Under the pieces are notes generated by a model. It was not told where the DNA came from, did no database searches, and worked only from the letters and a program-made list of their open reading frames with translations. A stretch of DNA of 41,992 nt from Blastococcus sp. CT_GayMR20. GTDB taxonomy: Bacteria; Actinomycetota; Actinomycetes; Mycobacteriales; Geodermatophilaceae. Below, one piece after another: positions 1 to 7,796 of this stretch. The stretch is taken from the NCBI RefSeq assembly GCF_004570345.1, contig NZ_SPQM01000027.1:1-41992 (forward strand), read 5' to 3'. The position numbers and the translations under genes are program-made. Numbering within the stretch: the first letter of the stretch is position 1; each line of letters opens with the position of its first letter.

Positions 1-1295
1 ACCACCGCCAGGCCCTGCTGGCGATCGGGCGGACCGGCGGTTACATGCACGGTCTCGAACGCGACGTGTGGGGGCGGACGGACCCGCCGGAGCCGGACGG
101 GACCGGACACGGCGCCCGGATGCTGGCCGCCACCCTCGCCTTCGAGACGATGATCGAGGGCACCGACCGCGAGCGCGCCGTCGAACTGGCACGGTTCTCC
201 CTCGACGAGGACCGGCTCTGGTCGGTCGACAACGGGCTGTTCTGGGTGGTGGCGGCCCTCGTCCGGATGGTCGCCGACGACGAGCTCGGGGACTTCTGGG
301 CGCGGGCCCGCGCCCAGGCGCACGCCCAGGGTTCGTTGTTCATGGCGATGTCGACCAGCCTCTGGGAGGGCTACTGGCGCTGGCGGCGCGGCGAGCTGGA
401 CGAGGCCCTGGCCTGCCTGACCGCGGCCCTCGACCAGGACCGGATGTGGGGCGGATCCGGCATCGGCGAGCCCTACACGCGGTCGTTCCAGATCGGCTGC
501 CACCTCGACCGGGGCGACGTCGCGGCCGCCCGGGAGGTGGCCGACGCGGCGCTGAAGGGGCCGGCCGCCGGCGAGGGCGCCCGCCTCATGGAGCACGCGA
601 TCGCCCGGCTGCTCGCCGTCGAGGGCCGCCCCGCCGAGGCCCTGGCCATGCTCGACGCCATCCCGATGCCGGTGCCGGTCCGCAATCCGGCGTGGAACCC
701 CTGGCTGACCACCGCGGCGATCTCGCTCGACCGCCTGGGCCGCACCGGGGAGGCGGTGACCCTCATGCAGGAGGAGGTGGACCGGCTGCGGCGGTGGGGC
801 GCGCCGAGCTACCTCGGGACGGCGCTGTGCGGCCTCGGCCAGCTGCGGAGGGACGACGGCCTCGACGACGTGCGCGAGGCGGTCGACGTGCTCACGCCGA
901 CGTATGCCGCGGTGGAGCTCGCGCGGGCGCGGTGCGTGCTGGGCAGCAGCCCGCAGGTGCCGGACGACGAGGCGGTCGGGCTGCTGCACGCGGCGCTGGA
1001 GACGGCGCTCGACCGGGGAGCCGTCGGCATCACCCGGCGCGCCCGCGCCGCCCTGGCCCGTCGCGGCCGGCCGGACGAGAGCGGCCGGGACGCGCAGCGG
1101 TGCCCCACCTCGACCGAGCGCCGCATCGTCGAGCTCGCCGCGGCGGGCCTCGGCGTCCGTGACGTGGCGCAGCAGCTGTTCCTGACGCCGGGCACGGTGC
1201 AGGCGGTGCTGGAGTCGACGTCCGGGAACGGCTTCAAGTTCGCCGCAAGTCCGCCGACGGATCCTGGGTCGGTGAGCACCGGGAGGACGCCGTGA
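1..1295 (+). CDS. LuxR-family transcriptional regulator, C-terminal part (5' truncated by window)
   Basis: The reading frame (codons beginning at positions 3, 6, 9 …) is open from the window edge, so the ATG at 45 is probably internal. What is visible is an Ala/Arg/Leu-rich helical region of about 340 residues resembling the TPR-like part of large ATP-dependent LuxR (LAL/MalT-type) regulators. A C-terminal LuxR HTH begins at TSTERRIVELAAAG and continues through VRDVAQQLFLTPGTV. The HTH fades after 'VLEST': the last 25 or so residues do not look like LuxR helix 4, whereas another frame does (see findings). The TGA stop overlaps the GTG of the following FAD oxidase (GTGA), so the two are probably translationally coupled. 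The N-terminal ATPase expected for this class lies outside the window and is not seen. Target genes are unknown; the adjacent oxidases are the obvious guess. Confidence 0.8.
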   Translation, partial: HRQALLAIGRTGGYMHGLERDVWGRTDPPEPDGTGHGARMLAATLAFETMIEGTDRERAVELARFSLDEDRLWSVDNGLFWVVAALVRMVADDELGDFWARARAQAHAQGSLFMAMSTSLWEGYWRWRRGELDEALACLTAALDQDRMWGGSGIGEPYTRSFQIGCHLDRGDVAAAREVADAALKGPAAGEGARLMEHAIARLLAVEGRPAEALAMLDAIPMPVPVRNPAWNPWLTTAAISLDRLGRTGEAVTLMQEEVDRLRRWGAPSYLGTALCGLGQLRRDDGLDDVREAVDVLTPTYAAVELARARCVLGSSPQVPDDEAVGLLHAALETALDRGAVGITRRARAALARRGRPDESGRDAQRCPTSTERRIVELAAAGLGVRDVAQQLFLTPGTVQAVLESTSGNGFKFAASPPTDPGSVSTGRTP

Positions 1296-2698
1296 CGCAG
1301 CAGGCGACGCCGCCGGCCGTGCTCCGCGCGGAGTCGCTGCGCGGGCTGTGCGGCGGGTCCGTGCAGCTGCCCGGCGACCCGGCCTACGACATGGCCCGCT
1401 CGCCCTGGAACCTGCAGATGCGCGACTACCCGGCGGCCGTGTGCTACCCGGCGTTCCCCGACGAGGTGGCCGAGGTGCTGCGCGCCGCGGGTGCTGCCGG
1501 GCTGCAGGTCGCGGCGCAGGGCACCGGCCACGGCGCCCCACCACTGGAAGGCCGGCTGGACGACGCGGTGCTGCTGCGCACGTCGGCCATGACGGAGCTC
1601 GAGGTCGACGCCGACCGGCGCACCGTCCGCGCCGGGGCCGGCGTCCTGTGGGGCGACCTCGCCGACACCGCGGGCCGGTGCGGGCTGGCGTCGCGGCATC
1701 CGTCGTCCCCGGACGTCGGTGTCGTGGGCTACTCCCTGGGCGGGGGGATCGGCTGGTACGCCCGGCGGCTGGGCCTGCAGTGCAACGCGATCACCGCCGT
1801 CGAGCTGGTCCTCGCCGACGGGACGTTCGTCCGTGCTTCCGCCGACCGCGACGCGGACCTGTTCTGGGCGCTGCGCGGGGGAGCGGCACCGCTGGGCGTG
1901 GTGACCGCGCTGGAGTTCGAGTTGTTCCCCCTGGAGACGGTGGTCGCCGGTGCGCTCGCCTGGGACTGGGCGGACGTCGAGCAGGTCCTGCCGGCGTGGG
2001 TGGCCTGGTGCGCCGACGTGCCCGAGGAGGCGACGACCTCCCTGCGGATGATCGACGTCCCGGCGATGGAACCGATCCCGCCCGAGCTCCACGGGCGGCA
2101 GATCGTCATGGTCGACGGGGCGGTGCTGGGCGACGACGCGTTCGCGCGCGAGGTGCTCGCGCCCCTGCGGGCCCTGCGGCCGCAGTTCGACACGGTGGCG
2201 CGGGTGCCGGCGGCGTCCCTGGTGCGCCTGCACCTCGACCCCGAGGGACCGACCCCGGCCTACGCCAGCAGCACCCTGGTGTCCGACCTCCCCGACGCGG
2301 CCATCGCCGGGATCCTGGAGGCCGTCGGGCCCGGGTCCGGGACGCGGCTGGCCGCCGCGGAGCTGCGGCAGCTCGGTGGGGCGCTGTCCCGGCCCGATCC
2401 CGACGGCGGAGCCCTCTCGTTCCTCGACGGCGCGTACCTCGCGCTCGGCCTCGGCATCGGCGGGGGCAGCGACCAGGACTGGGAACGTCAGCGGGCCGAC
2501 GCCGCCCGCTACCTCGCCGCGGTGGAGCCCTGGGCCACCGGGCGGCAGTACCTGCCGATGCTCGACGACCGCACCGACACCCGGAAGGTCTTCCCGCCCG
2601 GCGTGCACGCACGGCTGTCGGCCATCCGCCGCGCCGCCGACCCGGGCGACCTCTTCCTGGCCCCGCACCCCGAGCACGCCCGACCTGAGAACGCTTGA
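1292..2698 (+). CDS. FAD-binding oxidoreductase (berberine-bridge/PCMH type), copy 1
   Basis: A 468-residue flavoenzyme with an N-terminal FAD-binding PCMH domain (about residues 45-220) and a C-terminal substrate/BBE-like domain. The flavin-binding stretch has TGHG with His80, the likely 8-alpha-histidyl FAD attachment site. The loop that carries a second, cysteinyl attachment in bicovalent BBE enzymes reads SPDVGVVGYSLGGG, with no Cys, so mono-covalent attachment is inferred. It starts at GTG 1292, overlapping the stop of the upstream regulator, with GGGAGG a few bases before it. The next gene is a paralogue of the same length class. Substrate cannot be told from sequence; such enzymes oxidise alcohols, sugars or secondary metabolites with O2 and release H2O2. 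Confidence 0.88.
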   Translation: MTQQATPPAVLRAESLRGLCGGSVQLPGDPAYDMARSPWNLQMRDYPAAVCYPAFPDEVAEVLRAAGAAGLQVAAQGTGHGAPPLEGRLDDAVLLRTSAMTELEVDADRRTVRAGAGVLWGDLADTAGRCGLASRHPSSPDVGVVGYSLGGGIGWYARRLGLQCNAITAVELVLADGTFVRASADRDADLFWALRGGAAPLGVVTALEFELFPLETVVAGALAWDWADVEQVLPAWVAWCADVPEEATTSLRMIDVPAMEPIPPELHGRQIVMVDGAVLGDDAFAREVLAPLRALRPQFDTVARVPAASLVRLHLDPEGPTPAYASSTLVSDLPDAAIAGILEAVGPGSGTRLAAAELRQLGGALSRPDPDGGALSFLDGAYLALGLGIGGGSDQDWERQRADAARYLAAVEPWATGRQYLPMLDDRTDTRKVFPPGVHARLSAIRRAADPGDLFLAPHPEHARPENA

Positions 2699-2786
2699 GG
2701 CGGTCGCCTCAAGGCGGCCACAGCCCCCCGTCAAGGTCGGGAGCGCACGGTTCCTCCATCAGTCGGATCCACCCAGGAGGAACCCC

Positions 2787-4184
2787 GTGGCCCTCATCCT
2801 CGACGCCCACTACGCCGTCGACTCGGAGATCTCCTTCGACGACCTGCGCGCCCGGCTGACCGGGTCCGTGCACACCCCGTACGGCCCGGAGTACGACGCG
2901 CTCGTCTCCCCGTGGAACCTCGCCGTGGACATGCGGCCGGCGGCCGTCGTCGCCGTCCGTACCGCCGAGGACGTCGTCGAGACGGTGCGCTTCGCCGGCG
3001 CCCACGGCTTCACCACCGGCGTGCAGGCCACCGGCCACGGAGCCCACTCCTCGCTGGCCGGCCACCTGCTGATCGTCACCCGCGGCCTGGACGAGGTCAC
3101 CGTCCACCCCGAGGGCTGGGCCCGCGTCGGCGCCGGCGTGAAGTGGTCGAAGCTGGTCGCCGCAGCGACGCCCTACGGCTTCGCCGGCCTCAACGGCTCC
3201 ACCACGGACGTCGGCATCGTCGGCTACACGACCGGCGGCGGCGTCGGCCCGCTCGCCCGGACCTACGGCCTGGCCGCCGACCGCGTGCGCGCCTTCGAGG
3301 TCGTCACCGGGGACGGCGTCTTCCGGCGGGTCACCCCGACCCAGCACCCGGACCTGTTCTTCGCCCTGCGCGGGGGCAAGGGGGCCGCCGGCATCGTGAC
3401 CGCGATCGAGTTCGACCTCGTCGACCTCCCGTCGTTCTACGGCGGGGCGGTCTACTTCGACGCCGAGGACGCGGCCGCGGTCATCGACCGGTGGCGGGGC
3501 TGGGCCGACGCCCTCCCGGACCTGGGGACGACGTCCTTCGTGATCTTCCAGCTGCCGCCGCTGCCGGAGATCCCGCCACCGCTCGCCGGGCGGATGACCC
3601 TCGGGATCCGGTTCGTGTGGACCGGGGACCCCGACGAGGGCGCCCGCCTGCTCGACGAGATGCGGGCGGTGGCACCGGTCATCCTGGACGACGCCCGCCA
3701 ACGGCCGTACGCCGAGATCGACGCGGTCCACGCGGACCCGGTCGAGCCGATGCCGGTGACCGACCCGGCGATCCTGCTGAACGGCTTCCCGGCCGAGGCG
3801 GCCGGGCGGCTGCTGCAGGTGGCCGGCCCCGGCTCGGGCTCGCCGCAGGTCATGGTCGAGGTGCGGCACCTCGGCGGCGCCTACGCCCGCGACGGCGCGC
3901 ACCCCAGCGCCTTCAGCCACCGGGCGGCGAAGTTCAGCGTGCTGACCCTCGGCGTCGCTGCGGACGCGGGCATGGCCGCCGGCGCGCTGGCCCACGCCGA
4001 CCAACTGTTCGCGGCGCTGGGGGACTGGGACACCGGTGGGGTGTGGCCGAACTTCGGGATCCCGCACGACCGCGCCTCGGCCCTGCGGTCCTACGACGCG
4101 GCCACCCTGGCCCGGCTCCGCCAGGTCGTCGAGACCTACGACCCGCAGGGCGTCCTGCAGGCAGGGGCCTACACCCGGTCGTGA
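2787..4184 (+). CDS. FAD-binding oxidoreductase (berberine-bridge/PCMH type), copy 2
   Basis: A 465-residue paralogue of the preceding oxidase, with the same order of motifs: SPWNLAVDMRP, ATGHGAHSS (His84, probable covalent FAD link), TTDVGIVGYTTGGGVG (no Cys in the second attachment loop) and DLFFALRGGKGAAG. The GTG start at 2787 was chosen because a perfect AGGAGG lies at 2775-2780 and the conserved domain begins about 40 residues later; upstream extensions of the open frame have no Shine-Dalgarno and overlap copy 1. The 88-base gap after copy 1 suggests one transcript. The stop lies inside a short hairpin shared with the convergent Clp-N gene. Two adjacent mono-covalent flavin oxidases behind a LuxR regulator suggest a small catabolic or specialised-metabolism locus; the substrate is unknown. 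Confidence 0.88.
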   Translation: MALILDAHYAVDSEISFDDLRARLTGSVHTPYGPEYDALVSPWNLAVDMRPAAVVAVRTAEDVVETVRFAGAHGFTTGVQATGHGAHSSLAGHLLIVTRGLDEVTVHPEGWARVGAGVKWSKLVAAATPYGFAGLNGSTTDVGIVGYTTGGGVGPLARTYGLAADRVRAFEVVTGDGVFRRVTPTQHPDLFFALRGGKGAAGIVTAIEFDLVDLPSFYGGAVYFDAEDAAAVIDRWRGWADALPDLGTTSFVIFQLPPLPEIPPPLAGRMTLGIRFVWTGDPDEGARLLDEMRAVAPVILDDARQRPYAEIDAVHADPVEPMPVTDPAILLNGFPAEAAGRLLQVAGPGSGSPQVMVEVRHLGGAYARDGAHPSAFSHRAAKFSVLTLGVAADAGMAAGALAHADQLFAALGDWDTGGVWPNFGIPHDRASALRSYDAATLARLRQVVETYDPQGVLQAGAYTRS

Positions 4185-4198
4185 CGCCCTGCGTCACG
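4180..4198. terminator. short hairpin across two convergent stop codons
   Basis: CGTGACGC, loop CCT, GCGTCACG forms an 8-bp perfect stem. It contains the TGA of the plus-strand oxidase (4182-4184) and the TGA of the minus-strand Clp-N gene (4196-4194). No U-tract follows, so termination is inferred only from position between convergent genes. Confidence 0.4.
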
Positions 4199-4733
4199 CG
4201 GTGAGGGCCGCCGTGAGGTCGCGGCGCAGCTCGACGACATCGGCGCCTCGGTCGGCCAGCACCTTCGCCGCCAGCCCCTGGCCCTCGCGGAGCAGCCCGA
4301 GGGCGATGTGCCCGTCGGCGATGCTCTTCGACTTCAGCGCGAGGGCCTCCCGGAGCGAGAGCTCCAGGACCTTCTTGGCCCGCGGGGTGAACGGGAGGTG
4401 ACCCGGCACGTCGCGCGGGCCGGACGGTGCCCGGTCCAGGGCGCCGGCTCCGAAGGTCGCCTCGACACTGCTGCGGACGGCGTCCAGGTCGATGCCCAGG
4501 GCGGTCAGCGCCTCGGCGTCCAGGTCGCCGTCGCCGACGTAGCGGACCACCGCGTCGGCGACCTCGTCCCTGGTGAGCCCGTGCCGGGCCAGGACCGCCG
4601 CGCTCGGCGTCCGCTGACCCAGCAGGCTGAGCAGCAGGTGCTCGGTGCCGATGCGACCGTGGTGCAGCCGCCGTGCCTCGTGCTGCGCGCCGACGACGAC
4701 CTCGCGGGCCTCGGCGGTGAAGCGTTCGAACAT
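4194..4733 (-). CDS. Stand-alone Clp N-terminal (Clp-N) domain protein
   Basis: A 179-residue protein made of two Clp-N repeats and nothing else. The first opens with MFERFTAEAREVV and GTEHLLLSLL; the second contains FTPRAKKVLELSLREAL and IADGHIALGLLREGQG. These are the substrate/adaptor-binding modules found at the N terminus of ClpC and ClpA. No AAA+ ATPase domain follows, so this is not an unfoldase. In actinobacteria such short Clp-N proteins often pair with a small HTH protein, as here: the HTH gene's TGA is one base before this ATG (TGACATG), so the two are certainly co-transcribed. A role as adaptor, decoy or ligand-sensing partner of the HTH protein is inference. Confidence 0.85.
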   Translation of the reverse strand: MFERFTAEAREVVVGAQHEARRLHHGRIGTEHLLLSLLGQRTPSAAVLARHGLTRDEVADAVVRYVGDGDLDAEALTALGIDLDAVRSSVEATFGAGALDRAPSGPRDVPGHLPFTPRAKKVLELSLREALALKSKSIADGHIALGLLREGQGLAAKVLADRGADVVELRRDLTAALTA

Positions 4734-4734
4734 G

Positions 4735-4968
4735 TCAGTCCTTCCGCCGGAGCGGCCCGCGGCCGCTCGCGTACTTCTTGTGCACTGCCTGCCGGGTGAC
4801 GCCGAGGAGCTGGGCGATCTGGTCCCACGTCCAGCCCTGCTCGCGGGCGCTGCCGACCTGGAGGGCCTCGAGCCGCTCGACCAGGACCCGGAGCGAGCGG
4901 ACCGCTTTCAGCCCGATGGCGGGGTCCCGGCTGCTGGCGGCGGTGGCCACCTGCGCTGTGTCTGCCAT
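4735..4968 (-). CDS. Small HTH DNA-binding protein paired with Clp-N protein
   Basis: A 77-residue protein ending in a compact HTH: QGWTWDQIAQLLGVTRQAVH, then a basic tail (KKYASGRGPLRRKD). The start is the ATG at 4968, chosen because a promoter places the transcription start at or next to this ATG, giving a leaderless mRNA; the longer open frame upstream has no support. It is the first gene of a two-gene operon with the Clp-N protein. Two palindromes sharing TGTCAAC half-sites cover the -35 and -10 elements, the arrangement expected for an autorepressor. That this protein is the one that binds them is inferred from family context. Confidence 0.85.
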   Translation of the reverse strand: MADTAQVATAASSRDPAIGLKAVRSLRVLVERLEALQVGSAREQGWTWDQIAQLLGVTRQAVHKKYASGRGPLRRKD

Positions 4969-4971
4969 GGC

Positions 4972-4987
4972 TGTCAACCTAGGTTGC
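4972..4987. promoter_or_regulatory. operator-like half-degenerate palindrome over the -10
   Basis: TGTCAAC-CTAG-GTTGctt: the left arm is identical to that of the better palindrome at 4999-5016, with the same 4-base spacer; the right arm keeps only GTTG. The two centres are 27 bases apart. It overlaps the -10 of the HTH/Clp-N promoter. Confidence 0.55.
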
Positions 4988-5004
4988 TTCCACCGGATTG
5001 TCAA
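4976..5004 (-). promoter_or_regulatory. leaderless promoter of the HTH/Clp-N operon
   Basis: On the minus strand, -35 TTGACA (5004-4999), a 17-base spacer, then -10 TAGGTT (4981-4976). Seven bases separate the -10 from the A of the ATG (4968), so the predicted transcript begins at the start codon. This is the closest match to the sigma-70 consensus seen in the window. Confidence 0.75.
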
Positions 5005-5016
5005 CTGTGGTTGACA
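4999..5016. promoter_or_regulatory. operator-like palindrome TGTCAAC-N4-GTTGACA
   Basis: A perfect inverted repeat with 7-base arms (4999-5005 and 5010-5016) and spacer TGTG. It overlaps and lies upstream of the -35 of the HTH/Clp-N promoter, so a bound protein would block RNA polymerase. Likely bound by the HTH protein it controls. Confidence 0.65.
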
Positions 5017-5102
5017 GCGCTCGGCAGGCACCCGCCCTCGGAGCGCGCTCGGTACGGCGCGCCCCCGCTCCGCTCGACGTGGGCGGCGTGGACGTCCTGG
5101 GT

Positions 5103-6068
5103 CTACAGCGTGAAGACGATCTTGCCGGCGGTGCGGCCCTCGAGCATCCGCTCGAAGCCCTCGCGCGCCTGGGACAGCGGCAGCTCGACGTCGATCTCCG
5201 GCCGGATCCCGGTCACGCTGCACATCTGGATCAGCGACTCGAGCTCCGCCCGGGTGCCCATCGTCGAGCCGATGACGGACAGCTGGGTGAAGAACACCCG
5301 GTTGAGCTCGGCGCCGGGGTTGAAGCCGGTCGTCGCGCCGGAGGTGACCACGACGCCGCCGGGCTTGAGCGACTTGATGCTGTGCGACCAGGTGGCGTCG
5401 CCGACGGTCTCCATGACGCCGTCCACCCGCTCGGGCAGCCGCGCCCCGGTCTCGAACGCCTGCTCGGCACCGAGCGCGAGCGCGGCGGCGCGCTTCTCCT
5501 CGCTGCGCCCGGTCACCCACATCCGGTAGCCGGCGGCCCGCCCCAGCACGATCAGCGCGGTGGCGACGCCGCCGCTGGCGCCCTGCACGAGCACCGTCTG
5601 CCCGGGGCGCAGGCCCGACTTCACGAACAGCATCCGGTAGGCGGTCAGCCAGGCGGTGGGCAGGCAGGCGGCCTCGGCGAACGACAGCTCCGACGGCTTG
5701 GGCAGCAGGTTGCCCTTCGGGACGACGACCTTCTCGGCCATCGTCCCCTGGTGCAGCTCGGAGAACAGCGAGCGCTTCGGGTCCAGCGTCTCGTCTCCGG
5801 TCCACCCGGGGCTGGCGACGACGCCGTGGACGACGACCTCGTTGCCGTCGGGGTCGAGCCCGGCGGCGTCGGTGCCGAGGATCATCGGCATGCGCTCCTG
5901 CGGCAGGCCGATGCCCTGCAGGCTGAACAGGTCGTGGTGGTTCAGGGAGACCGCCTTGACCTCGACCGTCGTCCAGCCGTCGGGCGCCTCGGGCTCGGGC
6001 CGGTCACCGACCTCCAGGACTGACAGCGGGTCCTCGGGCGCAGGCGTCGATACGAAGGCGGCGAGCAT
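5103..6068 (-). CDS. Zinc-less MDR-family alcohol dehydrogenase/quinone oxidoreductase
   Basis: A 321-residue medium-chain reductase: an N-terminal GroES-like domain (about 25-130) followed by a Rossmann NAD(P)H-binding domain with GASGGVATALIVLGRAAG and the downstream VTGRSEEKRAAALALGA. The structural-zinc cysteine cluster of classic alcohol dehydrogenases is absent. There is no Shine-Dalgarno; instead TAGCTT, six bases, ATG gives a possible leaderless start in which the -10 begins with the UAG stop of selD. The gene ends in UAG. It is in the same frame as selD with only that UAG and three codons between. Substrate is unknown. Proximity to selD is conserved-looking but does not by itself imply a selenium role. 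Confidence 0.85.
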   Translation of the reverse strand: MLAAFVSTPAPEDPLSVLEVGDRPEPEAPDGWTTVEVKAVSLNHHDLFSLQGIGLPQERMPMILGTDAAGLDPDGNEVVVHGVVASPGWTGDETLDPKRSLFSELHQGTMAEKVVVPKGNLLPKPSELSFAEAACLPTAWLTAYRMLFVKSGLRPGQTVLVQGASGGVATALIVLGRAAGYRMWVTGRSEEKRAAALALGAEQAFETGARLPERVDGVMETVGDATWSHSIKSLKPGGVVVTSGATTGFNPGAELNRVFFTQLSVIGSTMGTRAELESLIQMCSVTGIRPEIDVELPLSQAREGFERMLEGRTAGKIVFTL

Positions 6069-6074
6069 GCAGGG

Positions 6075-6080
6075 AAGCTA
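6075..6080 (-). promoter_or_regulatory. possible -10 of the MDR gene, overlapping the selD stop
   Basis: TAGCTT on the minus strand followed by CCCTGC and the ATG at 6068. It matches the xAxxxT-N6-8-start pattern seen at several other genes here. The first three bases are the selD UAG stop codon. No clear -35. Confidence 0.4.
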
Positions 6081-7085
6081 ACGAACGATCACGACGGCGT
6101 CCTGCCGGGGTACCAACTCGCCGATCACCGGCGCCCCGGGGACCTCGCCGCCCAGCAGTAGTCCGCCGGAGGTCTGCGCGTCGGCGAGGAGCAGCGCCTC
6201 GTCCTCCGACACGGCCGACAGGTCGGTGTGCGGGCGCACCCAGTCGAGGTTGCGCCGTGTCCCGCCGGAGACGAAGCCGTCGGCCAGGGCCTCGCGCGCC
6301 CCCACCAGGTAGGGGACGGCGGCGGCGTCGACCACCGCCGTGACCCCGCTCGCGCGCGCCATCTTGTAGAGGTGGCCCAGCAGGCCGAAGCCGGTGACGT
6401 CGGTGCCGGCGCGGATCCCCGCGGCCACCGCTGCCCGGCCGGCCTCGCGGTTGAGCGCCGTCATCGAGGCGACCGCCTCCTCGGAGACCTCGCCCGTCGC
6501 CTTCATCCGGCTGTTGAGCACCCCGACGCCGAGCGGCTTGGTCAGCGACACCGCCGTCCCGGCGACGGCCGCGTCGTTGCGGATGATCCGGTCGAGGTCG
6601 ACCAGGCCGGTCACGGCCATGCCGTACTTGGGTTCGGGGTCGTCGATCGAGTGGCCGCCGCCGACGTGGCAGCCGGCCTCCTGGGCCACCTCGAGACCGC
6701 CGCGCAGCACCTCGGCGGCCAGCTCGGCGGGCAGCACGTCGCGGGGCCAGCCGAGCAGGTTCACGGCGACGACCGGGGTGCCGCCCATCGCGTAGACGTC
6801 CGACAGCGCGTTGGCGGCCGCGATCCGGCCGAAGGTGTACGCGTCGTCGACGACGGGGGTGAAGAAGTCGGTGGTGAGCACCAGCCCCTGGTTGCCGGCG
6901 ATGCGCACCACGGCCGCGTCGTCCCCGTCGTCCAGCCCGACCACCAGTTCGGCGTTGGGAGCAGCGGGACCGGTCGCGGTCAGGCCGGCCACCACCGCCT
7001 CGAGCTCGCCGGGTGGGATCTTGCAGGCACAGCCGCCGCCGTGTGCGAACTGGGTGAGGCGGATCCGGGCCGGTGCAGTCGTCAC
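6078..7085 (-). CDS. selD: Selenide, water dikinase (selenophosphate synthase)
   Basis: A 335-residue SelD: it makes selenophosphate from selenide and ATP, the selenium donor for SelA. The N-terminal catalytic loop reads HGGGCACK: Cys19 (TGT) aligns with the catalytic Cys/Sec17 and Lys22 with Lys20 of the E. coli enzyme (from memory), so this is the Cys form, not a selenoprotein. AIRS-type motifs follow: LVVGLDDGDDAAV, TTDFFTPVVDDAYTFG, GHSIDDPEPKYG and GTDVTGFGLLGH. The start is GTG 7085, seven bases after a TACCGT -10 (leaderless). It terminates with UAG, the codon its own tRNA-Sec should read. It lies 1.4 kb from tRNA-Sec, selA and selB on the opposite strand and completes that pathway. 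Confidence 0.96.
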   Translation of the reverse strand: MTTAPARIRLTQFAHGGGCACKIPPGELEAVVAGLTATGPAAPNAELVVGLDDGDDAAVVRIAGNQGLVLTTDFFTPVVDDAYTFGRIAAANALSDVYAMGGTPVVAVNLLGWPRDVLPAELAAEVLRGGLEVAQEAGCHVGGGHSIDDPEPKYGMAVTGLVDLDRIIRNDAAVAGTAVSLTKPLGVGVLNSRMKATGEVSEEAVASMTALNREAGRAAVAAGIRAGTDVTGFGLLGHLYKMARASGVTAVVDAAAVPYLVGAREALADGFVSGGTRRNLDWVRPHTDLSAVSEDEALLLADAQTSGGLLLGGEVPGAPVIGELVPRQDAVVIVR

Positions 7086-7092
7086 CCCGACG

Positions 7093-7098
7093 ACGGTA
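7093..7098 (-). promoter_or_regulatory. -10 element of selD (leaderless)
   Basis: TACCGT on the minus strand, seven bases before the GTG start at 7085; no Shine-Dalgarno is present. No convincing -35 was found. Confidence 0.5.
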
Positions 7099-7148
7099 GC
7101 CGCGCCGGCGGTGGCGCGTGATCATGAGCGGGTCCACGAGGAGGCCCC

Positions 7149-7733
7149 GTGCGCGTCCTGCTGCTCGCCGTCCTGCTGCTGCTCGCCGGCTGCTCGGGCC
7201 CGGATGCGGAGCCCGCAGCGACGGCGTCGTCCGCCTCCGCGGCGCCGGAAGGCTTCGACCAGGCACTGCACGACGAGTTGATCGCCATGCTCGAGCGCGA
7301 CCAGAGCGGCCGCACCGGCGGGTCGGACGCCGAGGGCGATGCCGCCCGGACGGAACGGATGAAGGAAATTCTCGCCGAGCACGGCTGGCCGACCTTCGAC
7401 CTCGTCGGGACGGACGGCGAGGACGCGGCGTGGGCGATCGTCCAGCACTCCGACCAGGACCCGGCCTTCCAGCGGGAGGCGCTCGAGCTGCTGCGCGCGG
7501 CGGTCGCTCAGGCGCAGGGCTCGCCGGGCAACCTCGCCTACCTCACCGACCGGATCGCGGCGGGCGCCGGCGAGCCGCAGACCTACGGCACCCAGGTCGG
7601 CTGCGGACCCGACGGGCCGGTGCCCGCGCCGCTCGCCGTCCCTTCCGCCGTCGACGCACGCCGCGCGGAGGTGGGGCTGGCACCGATGGCCGAGTACCTC
7701 GCCGAGATGGCGGCGATCTGCGCCGAGGACTGA
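7149..7733 (+). CDS. Secreted lipoprotein, DUF6624-like
   Basis: A 194-residue protein with a lipoprotein signal: MRVLLLAVLLLLAGCS, lipobox LAGC with Cys15 as the lipidation site, then a Ser/Ala-rich linker. The mature part contains ILAEHGWPTFDLVGTDG, AWAIVQHSDQDPAFQ, LAYLTDRIAAGAGEPQTYGT, a pattern I associate with DUF6624 (family call from memory). GTG start at 7149 with GAGGAGG four bases upstream. It sits between divergent selD and convergent WYL gene; nothing links it to selenium metabolism. Function is unknown; it is expected on the outer face of the membrane. Confidence 0.82.
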   Translation: MRVLLLAVLLLLAGCSGPDAEPAATASSASAAPEGFDQALHDELIAMLERDQSGRTGGSDAEGDAARTERMKEILAEHGWPTFDLVGTDGEDAAWAIVQHSDQDPAFQREALELLRAAVAQAQGSPGNLAYLTDRIAAGAGEPQTYGTQVGCGPDGPVPAPLAVPSAVDARRAEVGLAPMAEYLAEMAAICAED

Positions 7734-7796
7734 GAAAGGACCCGCCTGCCCCCCCCGCTCGCACGCTCGCCGCGGGCCTCTGCAGGAGAGCCACGC

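Noticed and set aside
809..2734. Long minus-strand frame of 641 residues across the regulator/oxidase region.
   Set aside because: No domain; a mirror frame of GC-rich coding sequence. The same applies to long frames opposite dnaJ/rsmE (24983-27652) and opposite the protease/GGDEF-EAL gene (13238-17329).
6020..6080. SECIS hairpin after the selD UAG.
   Set aside because: No stem with an apical loop at the usual 16-37-base distance was found by eye in the following 60 bases.
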